Positions 36,115 to 47,550 of a stretch of 64,000 nucleotides of DNA are shown here, piece after piece. The stretch is from Sarcophilus harrisii (lineage: Eukaryota > Chordata > Mammalia > Dasyuromorphia > Dasyuridae): NCBI RefSeq assembly GCF_902635505.1, contig NC_045426.1:360455138-360519137 (forward strand), read 5' to 3'. Within the stretch, counting starts at the first letter, position 1; every line of letters begins with the position of its first letter. The notes beneath the pieces are model-generated. The model searched no databases. It was not told the DNA's origin and was given only the letters and a program-made list of their open reading frames with translations. The translations under genes were made by a program, and so were the position numbers.

Positions 36115-36275
36115 ATATGAATATTGGTTCAGATCCCACCTCTGACACTCTGTGATCTTGGACAAGTCATTTTACAAGCTACTCTCTAAGACTAGAAAGT
36201 TACAGGGAAGGCAGTGATCTGCACTGAGAGAAGTTCCACCTGCCTTCAAAAAAGAAATTACAGGTCCCAATTGTA
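36115..36275 (+). mobile_element. SINE fragment with a variant 3' part
   Basis: CAGATCCCACCTCTGACACT, GACAAGTCATTTTACAAGCT, then GTGATCTGCACTGAGAGAAG, a variant end seen in some marsupial SINEs. Confidence 0.6.
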
Positions 36276-36414
36276 TTCTAATCCCTATTCCTATTCCTAT
36301 TCCTAGATATTATGTTCCAAAAGTCTTAAAGTTTTAGCTTTTGTAGGGTTTTTTTGTTGTTGTTGTTTAGGATTTAAGTTTTAGGCTTTAATAATTTTAG
36401 AAATATGCTATAAA

Positions 36415-36417
<3 letters not shown>

Positions 36418-36453
<36 letters not shown>
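36418..36453 (+). repeat. (CA)n microsatellite
   Basis: About 18 uninterrupted CA units. Confidence 0.95.
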
Positions 36454-36455
<2 letters not shown>

Positions 36456-36464
36456 ACTTGACTT

Positions 36465-36880
36465 GAGGGGGAGGAAATGGGACATACCTGTGGCTCCAAG
36501 AAACATGTGCAGTGGCCCTATCCTGGAGGCAGATGAGCTAAACCAAGTTGAGGGTAACCTATAGGTCTCAAATCTGTGAGTTGGGGCTTTCTACCCCAAC
36601 CATTGAAGACTTCCTCCAGTGGAATGGACGGATAAGAACAATTTGCTCCAACAGCCATGAAGGTAGCTGAGTGCTGATCAGACATCAAAGATACCAAGGT
36701 TATCCACTGTATCTCAACCATACCAAATATCTTTTATCTTGCCATTAGGTTTCAGACTCTGGAGGAAAAAGTGAGACTGAGGACTCTGTGCAACTCTGCT
36801 TCATTTCAATTCACTTGAAAGTCAAGATATTACCTGTAGTCAGTTAGTGGTCTTCTTAAAAAATAAAGGATAAATAATAT
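36465..36880 (+). mobile_element. Marsupial repeat of uncertain class
   Basis: AGCTGAGTGCTGATCAGACA, TCAAAGATACCAAGGTTATC, TCTGGAGGAAAAAGTGAGAC and a degraded tail TTCTTAAAAAATAAAGGATA match a common marsupial interspersed repeat whose name I cannot give with certainty. Confidence 0.5.
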
Positions 36881-37087
36881 TTTATAATCATAAAAGACTA
36901 TGATGTAAAAACAAAAGACATCAATAAAAATAATTTTTAAAAAAAGTTCAAGCAGAATGTGACAGAACTAAAGCTATGCTTTAGGAAAATTCTCCAATTA
37001 GTAGTATAATCTCTATATTATAGAAGATGGTCTGAAAGAAAGCAAGACTAAAAGCAAAGAAAACAGTTATGAAGCTTTTATTTTAGA

Positions 37088-37285
37088 GCTCAATGTTGCA
37101 GTGGATAGAATGCCAAGAATAAGGAGTTCAAATCTGGCTTCAGACACTTCCTAGCTGTGTGATGCTGGGCAAGTCCCTTAACACTCTTTGCTCAGTTTAC
37201 TCATCTGTAAAATAAGCTAGAGAAAGAAAACCCCAAATAGGATCATGAAAAGTTGGATAAGACTGAAAATAATTGAATAAAAACA
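37088..37285 (+). mobile_element. MAR1-like SINE
   Basis: TTGCAGTGGATAGAATGCCA, then CTTCCTAGCTGTGTGATGCT and ATCATGAAAAGTTGGATAAG. Confidence 0.8.
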
Positions 37286-37459
37286 AATGGAAACTGGAAA
37301 GAATTGATATGTTAGAACTTGAGGAATTAATTTCATTTGATAATAGATTAGCTATCAGGGAGGATTTGCTGCCTTTTATCCTTATATACATTAACTATTC
37401 TACTTCTTTGACCATTCTTTTTCTGTCTGTTGTTAAGCTAGTTCTTTTTATATGTCTTG

Positions 37460-37557
37460 GGTAGTTGGGTACTACAGTGGATAGAGCTTTGTGTATAATC
37501 AGGAAGACTTGAGTTTCAATAGAGCCTCAGATACTTATTAGCCTAATATATCATGCT
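37460..37557 (+). mobile_element. SINE fragment beside the L1 array
   Basis: GTACTACAGTGGATAGAGCT then CAGGAAGACTTGAGTTTCAA and CCTCAGATACTTATTAGCC. It ends at the left TSD of the L1 array. Confidence 0.7.
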
Positions 37558-37567
37558 TAGTCTTAAT

Positions 37568-38109
37568 TATTTTTTTTGTTTTTTTTCCTTATAGCTTTTT
37601 ATTTACAAGATAGATGCATGGGTAATTTTTCAGCATTGATCTTTGCAAAACCTTCTATTCCAACTTTCCCCCTCCTTCCTCCCCACCACCTCCTCCAGAT
37701 GGCAGGTAAACCAATACATGTTAAATATGTTAAAGTATATGTTAAATACAATATATGTATATATATCCAGTTATTTTGTTGCACAAGAAAAATCGGATTT
37801 AGAAATAAGGTAAAATTAGCTAAGGAAATCAAAAATGCAGACAAAAACAGAGGGAGTGGAAACGCTATGTTATGGTTCACACTCATTTCCCAGAGTTCTT
37901 TTGCTGGGTGCAGCTGGTTCTCTTCATTATTGAACAAATGGAACTGATTTGATTCATCTCATTGTTGAAGAGAGCTACATCCATCAGAATTGATCATCAT
38001 ATAGTATTGTTGTTGAAGTGTATAATGATCTGGTCCTGCTCATTTCACTCAGCATCAGTTCATGTAAGTCTCTCCAGGCCTTTCTAAAATCATCCTGTTG
38101 GTCATTTCT
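37568..38109 (-). mobile_element. L1 array unit A (3' end, about 540 bp)
   Basis: A T-rich tail, then a 3' UTR with TTTTTCAGCATTGATCTTTG, then the ORF2 C-terminus in reverse up to TGTTGGTCATTTCTT, where it stops at the poly(T) of unit B. Its 3' UTR differs from those of units B and C. Confidence 0.85.
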
Positions 38110-38778
38110 TTTTTTTTTTTTTTTAATTATAGTAACTTTTTATTGACAGAATCCATGCCAGGCTAATTTTTTTACAACATTATCCCTTGCACTCACTTCT
38201 GTTCCGATTTTTCCCTCCCACCCTCCACCCCCCACCCCCTCCCCTAGATGGCAAGCAGTCCTATATTTGTTGAATATGTCCTAGTATATCCTAGATACAA
38301 TGTATGTGTGCAGATCCAAACAGTTTTCTTGTTGCACAGGGAGAATTGGATTCAGAAGGTAGAAATAACCCGGGAAGAAAAACAAAAATGCAAACAGTTT
38401 ACATTCCTTTCCCAGTGTTTTTTTCTTTGGGAGTAGCTGCTTCTGTCCATCATTGATCAATTGAAACTGAATTAGGTCTCTTTGTCAAAGAAATCCACTT
38501 CCATCAGATTACATCTTCATACAGTATCGTTGTTGACGTATATAATGATCTCTTGGTTCTGCTCATTTCACTTAGCATCCATCAGTTCATTTAAGTCTCT
38601 CCAAGCCTCTCTGTATTCATCTTGCTGGTCATTTCTTACAGAACAATAATATTCCATAACATTCATATACCACAATTTACCCAACCATTCTCCAATGGAT
38701 GGGCATCCACTCAGTTTCCAGTTTCTGGCCACTACAAAGAGGGCTGCCACAAACATTCTTGCACATACAGGACCCTTT
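38110..38778 (-). mobile_element. L1 array unit B (3' end, about 670 bp)
   Basis: Poly(T), a 3' UTR of the type at 27700 (TTTTTATTGACAGAATCCAT), then the ORF2 C-terminus in reverse (NWKLSGCPSIGEWLGKLWYM) up to GACCCTTTCCC, where unit C's poly(T) begins. Confidence 0.88.
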
Positions 38779-38812
<34 letters not shown>

Positions 38813-41143
38813 ATAGCCTTTTATTTACAGGATATATACATGGGTAACTTTACAGCATTAACAATTGCCAAACCTCTTGTTCCAATTTTTCACCTCTTAC
38901 CCCCCTCCCCCTCCCCTAGATGGCAGGATGACCAGTAGATGTTAAATATATTAAAATATAACTTAGATACACAATAAGTATACATGACCAAAACATTATT
39001 TTGCTGTACAAAAAGAATCAGACTCTGAATTATTGTACAATTAGCTTGTGAAGGAAATCAAAAATGCATGTGTGCATAAATATAGGGATTGGGAATTCAA
39101 TGTAATGGTTTTTAGTCATCTCCCAGAGTTCTTTTTCTGGGCATAGCTAGTTCAGTTCATTACTGCTCCATTAGAAATGATTTGGTTGATCTCGTTGCTG
39201 AGGATGGCCTGGTCCATCAGAACTGGTCATCATATAGTATTGTTGTTGAAGTATATAATGATCTCCTGGTCCTGCTCATTTCACTCAGCATCAGTTCGTG
39301 TAAGTCTCTCCAGGCCTTTCTGAAATTATCCTGTTGGTCATTTCTTACAGAACAGTAATATTCCATAATATTCATATACCACAATTTATTCAGCCATTCT
39401 CCAACTGATGGACATCCATTCAGTTTCCAGTTTTTAGCCACTACAAAAAGGGCTGCCACAAACATTCGTGCACATACAGGTCCCTTTCCCTTCTTTAAAA
39501 TCTCTTTGGGATATAAGCCCGGTAGTAACACTGCTGGATCAAAGGGTATGCACAGTTTGATAACTTTTTGAGCATAGTTCCCAAATTGTTCTCCAGAATG
39601 ACTGAATGTATTCACAATTCCACCAACAATGTATTGGTGTTCCTGTTTTCCCACATCCCCTCCAACATTCCACATCATCTTTCCCTATCATTCTAACCAA
39701 TCTGAGAGGTATGTAGTGCTATTTCAGAGTTGTCTTAATTTGCATTTCTCTCATTAATAATAACTTGGAACATCTTTTCATATGGCTAGAAATAGTTTCA
39801 ATTTATTTATCTGAAAATTGTCTGTTCATATCCTTTGACCATTTATCAATTGGAGAATGGCTTGATTTCTTATTAGAGTCAACGCTCTATATATTTTGGA
39901 AATATATCAGAACCTTTGACTGCAAAAATGTTTTCCCAGTTTATTGTATCCCTTCTAATCGTGTCTGCATTAGTTTTGTTTGTACAAAAGCTTTTTAATT
40001 TGATATCAAAATTTTCTATTTTGTGATCAATAATGATCTCTAGTTCTTTGGTCACAAATTCCTTACTCCTCCACAGGTCTAAGAAGTTAACTATCCTATG
40101 TTCTAATTTATTTATAATCTCATTCTTTATGCCTAGATCATGAACTCATTTTGAACTTATCTGGTATACAGTGTTAAGTGTGGATCAATGCCTAGTTTCT
40201 GCCAATCTAATTTCCAATTTTCCCAGCAGTTTTTATCAAATAGTGAATTCTTATCCCAAAAGCTGGGGTCTTTGGGTTTGTCAAACACTAAATTATTACA
40301 ACTATTAACTATTTTGTCCTGTGAACCTAATCTATTCCACTGATCAACTAGTTTATTTCTTAGCCAATACCAAATGGTTTGGGTGACCACTGCTTTATAA
40401 TATAGCTTTAGATCTGGTACAGCTAGGCCACCTTCATTTGATTTTTTTTTTTCATTAGTTCCCTTGAAAATCTTGACCTTTTGTTCTTCCAGATGAATTT
40501 TATTATTTTTTCTAGGTCATTAAAACAGTTTTGGGGAAGTTTGATTGGAATAGCACTAAATAAATAGATTAGTTTAAATAGTATTGTTATCTTTATTATA
40601 TTTGCTCAACCTATCAAAGAGCACTTAATATTTTTCCAATTGGTTAGATCTGACTTTATTTGTATGGAAAGTGTTTTATAGTTTTGCTCATATAGTTCCT
40701 GATTTTTCCCTTGGCAGATAGATTCCCAAATATTTTATACTATCGACTGTTACTTTAAATGGAATTTCTCTTTGTATCTCTGTTGGATTTTGTTAGTGAT
40801 ATATAAGAATGCTGATGATTTATGTGGGTTTATTTTGTATCCTGCAACTTTGCTAAAGGTGTGGAGTATTTCTAATAGCTTTTTAGTAGAATCTCTGGGG
40901 TTCTCTAAGTATATCATCATATCATCTGCAAAGAATAATAATTTGGTTTCCTCATTACCTACTCTATTTCCTTTAATCTCTTTCTCAACTCTCATTCCCA
41001 AAGCTAACATTTCTAATACAATATTGAATAGTAATGGTGATAGTGGGCAACATTGTTTCACTCCTGATCTTATTGGGAATGGTTCTAGTTTATCCCCATT
41101 ACATATGATGCTTATTGATGGTTTTAAATAGATACTACTGGGA
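38779..41143 (-). mobile_element. L1 array unit C (2.36 kb, ORF2 RT to 3' end)
   Basis: The longest L1 copy here. In reverse: an RT segment including [12 protein letters not shown] (about 40865-40950), then the connection and C-terminal parts (TIWYWLRNKLVDQWNRLGSQ; IPFDPAVLLPGLYPKE; VGEWLNKLWYMNIMEYYCSV), then a 3' UTR of the type at 2213 and 11500 and poly(A). This order matches the ORF2 C-terminal half of mammalian L1. It is 5'-truncated within RT and interrupted, so inactive. The right flank carries TAGTCTTAAT (41144-41153), the same word as left of unit A (37558-37567). Confidence 0.92.
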
Positions 41144-41159
41144 TAGTCTTAATAATTAA

Positions 41160-41565
41160 AGTCTTAGATAACAAAATCATAAAAACAAACAAAAAAGCTA
41201 CTAATTTAAGCCTACTTCTTCACTTCATTCAGATTTATAATTCTGATTATCCCATTTGGAGCTTTTGAATCATTCTTGGCAATACTGGAAATTTTTCCAT
41301 AGATTCTTCTGAGAATAAAAGGCTTATCCCTTCTAATAAGGAAATTGAATTTTGAAATTTACAAGCCAAATATGAGAGAAACCCCTTATTTTCCTAAAAT
41401 GAATTTGAGATCTATACATTATTGACCTATATAAATGGGGCACCGTAAACTGCCATTCTGTCAAACAGTTCAAAATAATGGGTTCAGAAATGATTTGGAG
41501 CTTTAAGTCTCTCATTCTTTTTCCTCTAATTTATCCTGTTATATACATACCATCACCAGATTAGT
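41160..41565. other. No recognised feature
   Basis: AT-rich spacer right of the L1 array. Confidence 0.45.
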
Positions 41566-41679
41566 ATTCTACCCTTTTTAACCATTTATTCATCTTTCTT
41601 TCTTAGCATGGCACCCAAGGTCCTATATAATCTGGCTCTGATCTGCTAATCTAGACTCATTTCCTCTGTTTCATGGGAT

Positions 41680-42938
41680 ATTTAAACTTTTTTGTTATCA
41701 TGAATCTTTGTGGCAAACTAGTGAAGCCTATGGACCCCTATTCAGAGTGATGAATATGCACAGTGATTCTCCTAATCTCCAGTGCCCAAAGGCCACGTAT
41801 GTTACATTTCAGCCCTCCCTTAAAGTTCCCTGGTATCCTTTAAGGGGGGGTTAGAATTATCTGTTCTCTACAGCATTGACTCAAGCCCCCATCAACTGCG
41901 TTTCTCAATGTTAAGAGTTTCCCAAGCATCCCAGTTCTACTTAACCATTTAACAGACAGATTAGCTTTCACAAAGTAATAATTGCTTCAAAGGCATAATA
42001 AGAACAAACATACAAAGATTTCCTCTAATATCTGGGGAAGATACAGTCCTCCTTTACACCATTTCACTCTTTGGATTCTCCATTTTACTCAGTTCCCATG
42101 TACCATGGTACCACCAAATACCAATTCCAAAATCCCTCTGAGTTTATATCCTGATATTTTGCCTTTAAGGGCTTCCCTGCTAGGCTGTCAGCACTCATTT
42201 GTCCTGAGATCCTAGCTCTAGGGGGGCTGTCACTCCATGTCTGGGTATTCCACTGCCTAGAACCAAAATAGACCAAGGATTCAAACCTCATTCTCGGGGC
42301 CTAAAAAAAAAAAGGAGGAAGTCCTACCTACCCAGTTTAGTTCATGGTGCCTTTGCAATGGGTGAATAGTGTTGTAGATACTGCCAAAAAGAACATGACT
42401 CCCAATGTGGTATTTTTATAGACACATTTTGTTCCAAATGTGAAAGAGGATGTTCTCCCCATGTAGTAAGGGATGTCTTTTCTTAGAATCAGGCTCATTA
42501 CCATTTCTCACATGGGTGCCTCCATCTTAGGAGACTGGAGAATGCACAAAGTACAATTATACATAAAGTATAATACATAGGATTACAAAGAAAATCAAAT
42601 ATATTGAAATATATTTATCAAAATGGTAAAAAAAAATAACAAATTTGTGATGTGATAATATATCTAGTGGCAGGTCTAATAGCTAACACAAGTTCAAGGT
42701 AGTGATGTATATAAATGATACTTAAAGATATCTATGACAATTGCAATACGATATGAAAATGTTATTTCTAAGGTGATAAAGTCACAGGTACTGCTAATAT
42801 TACTGTGGTTTGTTGCTTATATTGAAAAATTGAAGTTAATAACTAAATTTCAATTAGAGGTTAGTGAATATATTTTTTTCTCTTGACTCCTTGACTCCCT
42901 GAAATCTATTTCTGCACACCAAGTTAAGAAATCCTGCT
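41680..42938 (+). mobile_element. hAT-Charlie-like transposon, split by an unknown insert
   Basis: The imperfect terminal inverted repeats are at about 41680 (GGGATATTTAAACTT) and 42925 (AAGTTAAGAAATCCTG). Body words AGTGAAGCCTATGGACCCCT and AATACATAGGATTACAAAGA, then GGTACTGCTAATATTACTGT, match a common mammalian hAT. The body is broken between 41762 and 42542. Confidence 0.7.
41763..42541. mobile_element. Unclassified 779-bp insert inside the hAT
   Basis: Flanked by ATGCACA at 41756-41762 and 42542-42548 (TATGCACA / AATGCACA if eight bases are counted). The ends are weakly inverted: ATTCTCCTAATCTCCAG at the left and the complement of ATTCTCCAGTCTCCTAA at the right. No ORF of recognisable type inside. 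Confidence 0.6.
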
Positions 42939-43209
42939 TGATTTAAACCCTCCACATTAGTCAAACTGGCAATCTTATTATCTTTTGAGACAGCTTTCCT
43001 ACTTTTGTACCTCTATATTCACTATTTCTTGCAAGTGGACTTTTCTCTGCTGATCCAAATTTTACCCATTCTCAATGTCTAATTCACATTTTGCCTGCTT
43101 CCAGATAACCTAAGGGTACCCTATATCTTCTTCATATGAGCTCAACAGCATTACTACCTTGTATTTTCATTCAAGTGTCTACAGCATGCTACTTTGATAG
43201 GTCATTGCA

Positions 43210-43970
43210 GCATACAGGTATCCTTGAGTTCTGCAAGGCTATGCCAACACAATACATGCTTTATCTAGCAAGACCTATCTAAGGTAGAAAGACTTCCAGT
43301 GTCCATCTAGTAAAAATTCATAGGAGCAGCCCAGCTAAGTTTGGAGAGCTCAACCCCAGACAGGAGGTCATGAGATAAAGAATTTTTTGGGCAAAGCAAC
43401 TAATGGCAGAGGGGTTACAATATACATTTATGTGGAGGGAATGTCATGCCAATAAAATCAAAGACCTTTGCAAGTACTGACCTATATATGTGTCACTAAC
43501 TTGATCACAAACACCCCTTTAGACTTAACATGCTATTTCTCATGGAAGAGGTGCTCAATATATATATGTTGATGTCTCTTCAATAATGCTTGTACAAGAG
43601 ACTTTCCAGGCCTGTGGTATTTTTCCTTGAGAAAATATTAAGAGATTTGATACTGAGAATCTTACTCCACAGTTTTTTAAGTATGAACATTGATTTTCAT
43701 AACAGAAGCACTATTAAATGCTGAACCTTAAGTGTGCTAATATAGACATGTCAAAGTAGTTTGTCTTGCCTTATTACAAATATATTAATTATATTGGGAA
43801 ATTCTGTTGCTAAATTTCATTTGTAAAATGAGGTTTTAAAACCAATCTGTATTGACCTCTTAGGATTATCATAAAACTTAAATAGGATAAGAGATATGCT
43901 CTACAAACTTTAAAGTACTGTAGACTTATTATTAATTATTATTATTATTAATATCATTATAAGAGGGAGG
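43210..43970. other. No recognised feature
   Basis: Apparently single-copy AT-rich sequence. A TTATTA run lies near 43927-43955. Confidence 0.45.
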
Positions 43971-43974
43971 AAAG

Positions 43975-44420
43975 GGAATAAACATTTTATTAAAGACCTA
44001 CTATGTGCCAGACCCTATGTAAAGTACTTTACAAATCTTACTTCATTTTCACAGCAACTCTGTAAGATAATTATTAACCCCATTTTCTAGTTGAGTTGAG
44101 GCAGACAGAGGTTAAATGATTTGCTCAGGGCCACATAGCTAGGAAGAGTCTAAGCCGGCCCGGCAGGGGTCCTCAAACTTTTTAAATAGGGGGCCAGTTC
44201 ATTGTCCCTCAGACTGTTGGAGAGCCGGACTATAGTAAAAACAAAAACTTTTGTGGGTCTTTAAATAAACAAACTTCCTAGCCCTGGGTGAGGGGGATAA
44301 ATGTCCTCAGCTGCCGCATCTGGCCAGCAGGCTGTAGTTTGAGGACCCCTGAAGGCTATCTTTGAACTCAGGTCTTCTTGAGAGGCCCAATTCTCTATTC
44401 ATTGCCTAGCTGTCCCATGA
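43975..44420 (-). mobile_element. MIR3-type SINE split by a hAT
   Basis: TATTAAAGACCTACTATGTG, GAGGCAGACAGAGGTTAAAT, CACATAGCTAGGAAGAGTCT to 44160, then TTTGAACTCAGGTCTTCTTG and TGCCTAGCTGTCCC after 44351. Together these read as one SINE. Confidence 0.8.
44164..44351. mobile_element. hAT non-autonomous transposon (OposCharlie-like), perfect TIRs
   Basis: The 16-bp terminal inverted repeats CAGGGGTCCTCAAACT (44164-44179) and AGTTTGAGGACCCCTG (44336-44351) are exact complements. The element is 188 bp, without coding capacity, and sits inside a SINE. Confidence 0.9.
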
Positions 44421-46725
44421 CATTTCTCTTTCTGGTTCTCCTTCTTATGTGAACTTTCCTATTCAGTTTCCAATACTAGACTATTATATACAACCTACTC
44501 AGGTATATACCTAGGCTCTGTCCTGAGCTCTATTCTTTCCATATATATATATGCCTTTTTTTCTCTGACCAAATCTGTGGTTTTATCAAGGTACGGAACT
44601 CCTGCTAAGGTAACTCAGAGCGCTGCCTGTGATCATTGGGAAGTTAAATGATTTCACCAAGATTTCACAGCCATTACATAGCAGACAGAAAACTTGAGTC
44701 AAGTTTTTTAGGGTGGCTCTATAAAGATATTTTAATTTTTTATTTCATACTTTCAAACATCAAATAAAATGATCATTTCCAAATACCACACTGCCTCTCA
44801 TTTGAGAACTATTTTTAACTCTAAATTTTATTTATATGCCTTGAGTCCTATTAGATACACAAAAATCATTTTTGTGTTAATGACGCATTTTGCTTCAATA
44901 CTATTACTTTCCAGTAGAATTACCAGAATTGTTTGGTACGTTAGTTTGGGGTTTGTTTTTTGGGTTTGGGTTTTGTTTTGTTTTAGGGGGTTTTTTTGGA
45001 AAAAGAAAAGATTAGATCAAGTTCAGGAGATAGACTTGCTATTCTTTGCTAGGCCTAATTCAGCAGGTGCTCAGATAGTTTAGGTTCAGTAATGGAACAA
45101 AATGAGACACTAATAAGTCAAGCAAAAGTTAACAAGATAAGATTTGTCTAGTGATAAAAGGTATGTAACAAGGATAAGCACAAAGTTAATTTAATTGAGT
45201 GAAGCTACCATTATATCTAAGCAGTTAAAGATCTTCCAGCCCCTTGAGCTCCTAATGCCACTCTGTACTCAGGCAATGAGGAAGTGACACCAGGAGTATG
45301 AGCTCTTAGTCTCCCCTTAAGCCAGCTAAGTCTTAAGGAATGTCTCAATACCTTTTAAAAAAAAAAAAAAAGATTAGCCTAACCTATAGTTTGGGATCAT
45401 GAGGACAGGAGTTAAGATATAGCTCCATGTCTGAAGGATGTAGAGAAATAGTTTGAAGATATTTTTATTTTTGACTTTCAGTTGCAATGGCTACTGCTAT
45501 AGAAATTGAATGTAACTTTAAGAATGATTAATGTTTATATCATTATGAGCACAATAACCTGTTTTTTTATTTCAACTTTACAAACACCAAATAAAATTAT
45601 TTCCATATACAACAAGAGCCTTTTAAAAATCCCTTGATATGAATATGAATAGACTACCAGTCAACCACATTAGTTCTCTAGGGGAAAATGCACATTTTTC
45701 ACCTAATTGTTCCTATGGCACTGATAGTCTCAATGTGAATCATAAAAATCTAGCCTGAGGGAATTTTTATTTTGTAATGACTTTAGCACCCATCTGATAA
45801 TGAGAACCAAATGTCTTTCAGTTGTACAGAGATCTGGATAAATAAGCAGGTCACTAGTTTAAGATTAGTTTTCAGCAAACAGCAAAAATCACCTAGCCTG
45901 TATAATGAAAATTCAGAATTATTTTCTTACAAAATAAAGCAATTCATAATTGGACTAGTGTATAAACAATATCCCATGTTCATTCTTCTATAAGATATTT
46001 GTGGATGAAGGTTGGAGAATATTCTTAAGATAATAAGAAAAGCATACTTGCCAATTCTGTTATCTTGACTTCAGGAAATTCACTTTCTAGTATTATGAGA
46101 CAACTCACTTTCCAAAATTAAATTATCATAGAGAAATGATTAATCCTAAGAAAATGAAAGCTCAAAGAATTAAATATTTTTACATCTCTGAATGATCTGG
46201 GAGTCATTCACATATAGGAGGTAATTGAAATCATTTGGAGAATGAACTCCCTGAGGGAATTAGTTCAGAGGGAGAAATAGGCCAGGGACTGAACCTTTAG
46301 AAAAGATTTCTAGCTAAAGAGAATCAGCCCCATCTTCTATATATACTTTCTTAGACTCTTGAGGTTCTCTTTCTTTCTGCCTCTCAAATGGCTCCTTTTC
46401 TGTTTCTTTTACTGTCAATGGTTACTTATAACTTTATATTTAGTGTATAATTACATATGTACATATTGTCTCCTCTGATAGAATATAATTTTCCCTCACA
46501 GAATATAATTTTTCTGACAGTAGAGACTGTTTCATCTTGTCTTTGTAGCTCCAGGTCGATTGTTTATTTCTCAGACTTGCTTTTCCATAGCCTAAGTCCA
46601 TGCTTTGGCAACAACTGTTCCCCATGCTAGGGATATATTTTTCCTCATCTCCAACTGTAAGAATATTCAGCTTCCTTCAAGGTTCAACTGAGAGATCATC
46701 TCCTATGGGAAACCTATTTTAATCT
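44420..46725. other. Mostly unrecognised; two related short copies
   Basis: 44733-44792 and 45556-45615 are diverged direct copies (shared CAAATAAAAT and ATTTCCA). About 45040-45350 could be an old LTR-like piece but has no definable ends. No gene seen. Confidence 0.4.
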
Positions 46726-46727
46726 CA

Positions 46728-47158
46728 AGCAACAAGCATTTGTTAAAATTCCTCCTATGTGGAAGATTAAATGTTAGTGATAGAAAGGTGAAAACATGGC
46801 TCCTGCCCTCAGGAAGCAAACATTCTAATGCCAGAGAAAACATGAAAACTATTATATACATGCATACATATGTATAGAGGGACAAAATGTGATGTGAAAG
46901 AAAAGGCATTAGCAGTACCATTACTGGGAAAGTTTTGCAGCAAGCTGGATTTGAATCTTGAAGCCAGGGAAATTGGCAAAGAGACAGTCACAGAATCCAG
47001 AAACAGTCTGGCGTAAGACCACCAAAAAAAAAAAAAAAAAGTATAGTGACACTAAATTATAGAGTACATGGAAAGGTAAAAAGGACTCACGTTGTGAAGG
47101 ATTTTAAAAATAAATTTTATATTTGATCCTGGAGTAACAAAGAACCACTAGAGTTTTG
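46728..47158 (-). mobile_element. L2 LINE fragment
   Basis: AAGCATTTGTTAAAATTCCT, ATGGCTCCTGCCCTCAGGAA, AAACATTCTAATGCCAGAG and TATTTGATCCTGGAGTAACA follow antisense L2 order. An A tract at 47023-47040 interrupts it. Confidence 0.7.
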
Positions 47159-47160
47159 GT

Positions 47161-47550
47161 TTTTTTTTTTTTAAATAACTTTTTATTGACAGATTACCAT
47201 GCCAGGGTAATTTTTTACAACATTATCCCTTGCACTCACTTCTGTTCTGATTTTTCCCCTCCCTCCCTCCACCCTCTCCCCCAGATGGCAAGCAGTACTA
47301 TACATGTTAAATAGGTTACAGTATATCCTAGATACAATATATGTGTGCAGAACTGGACAGTTCTCTTGTTGCACAGGAAGAATTGGAATCAGAAGGTATA
47401 AATAATCCGGAAAGAAAAACAAAAATGCAGTTTACATTCATTTCCCAGTGTTCTTTCTTTGGGTGTAGCTGCTTTTGTCCATCCTTGATCAATTGAAACT
47501 AAGTTAGATCTTCTCTTTTTTGAAGTAATCCACTTCCATCAGAATACATT
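47161..47550 (-). mobile_element. L1 3' end (same type as at 27700)
   Basis: Poly(T), TTTTTATTGACAGATTACCA, GATGGCAAGCAGTACTATAC and CCACTTCCATCAGAATACAT. Truncated about 390 bp from its 3' end. No clear TSD. Confidence 0.85.

Larger units (their letters stand above)
41570..43210 (+). mobile_element. L2 LINE fragment split by a hAT
   Basis: The left part (about 41570-41680) has AGCATGGCACCCAAGGTCCT and TATAATCTGGCTCTGATCTG. The right part (about 42940-43210) continues in sense L2 order (CAGCTTTCCTACTTTTGTAC, TTTTGCCTGCTTCCAGATAA). The hAT lies between. Confidence 0.6.

Noticed and set aside
39217-39678. 153-codon open frame on the minus strand as a possible host gene
   Set aside because: It is the ORF2 C-terminus of L1 unit C (IPFDPAVLLPGLYPKE, MFVAALFVVAKNW); related segments recur at 28081, 38568, 49516 and 50453.
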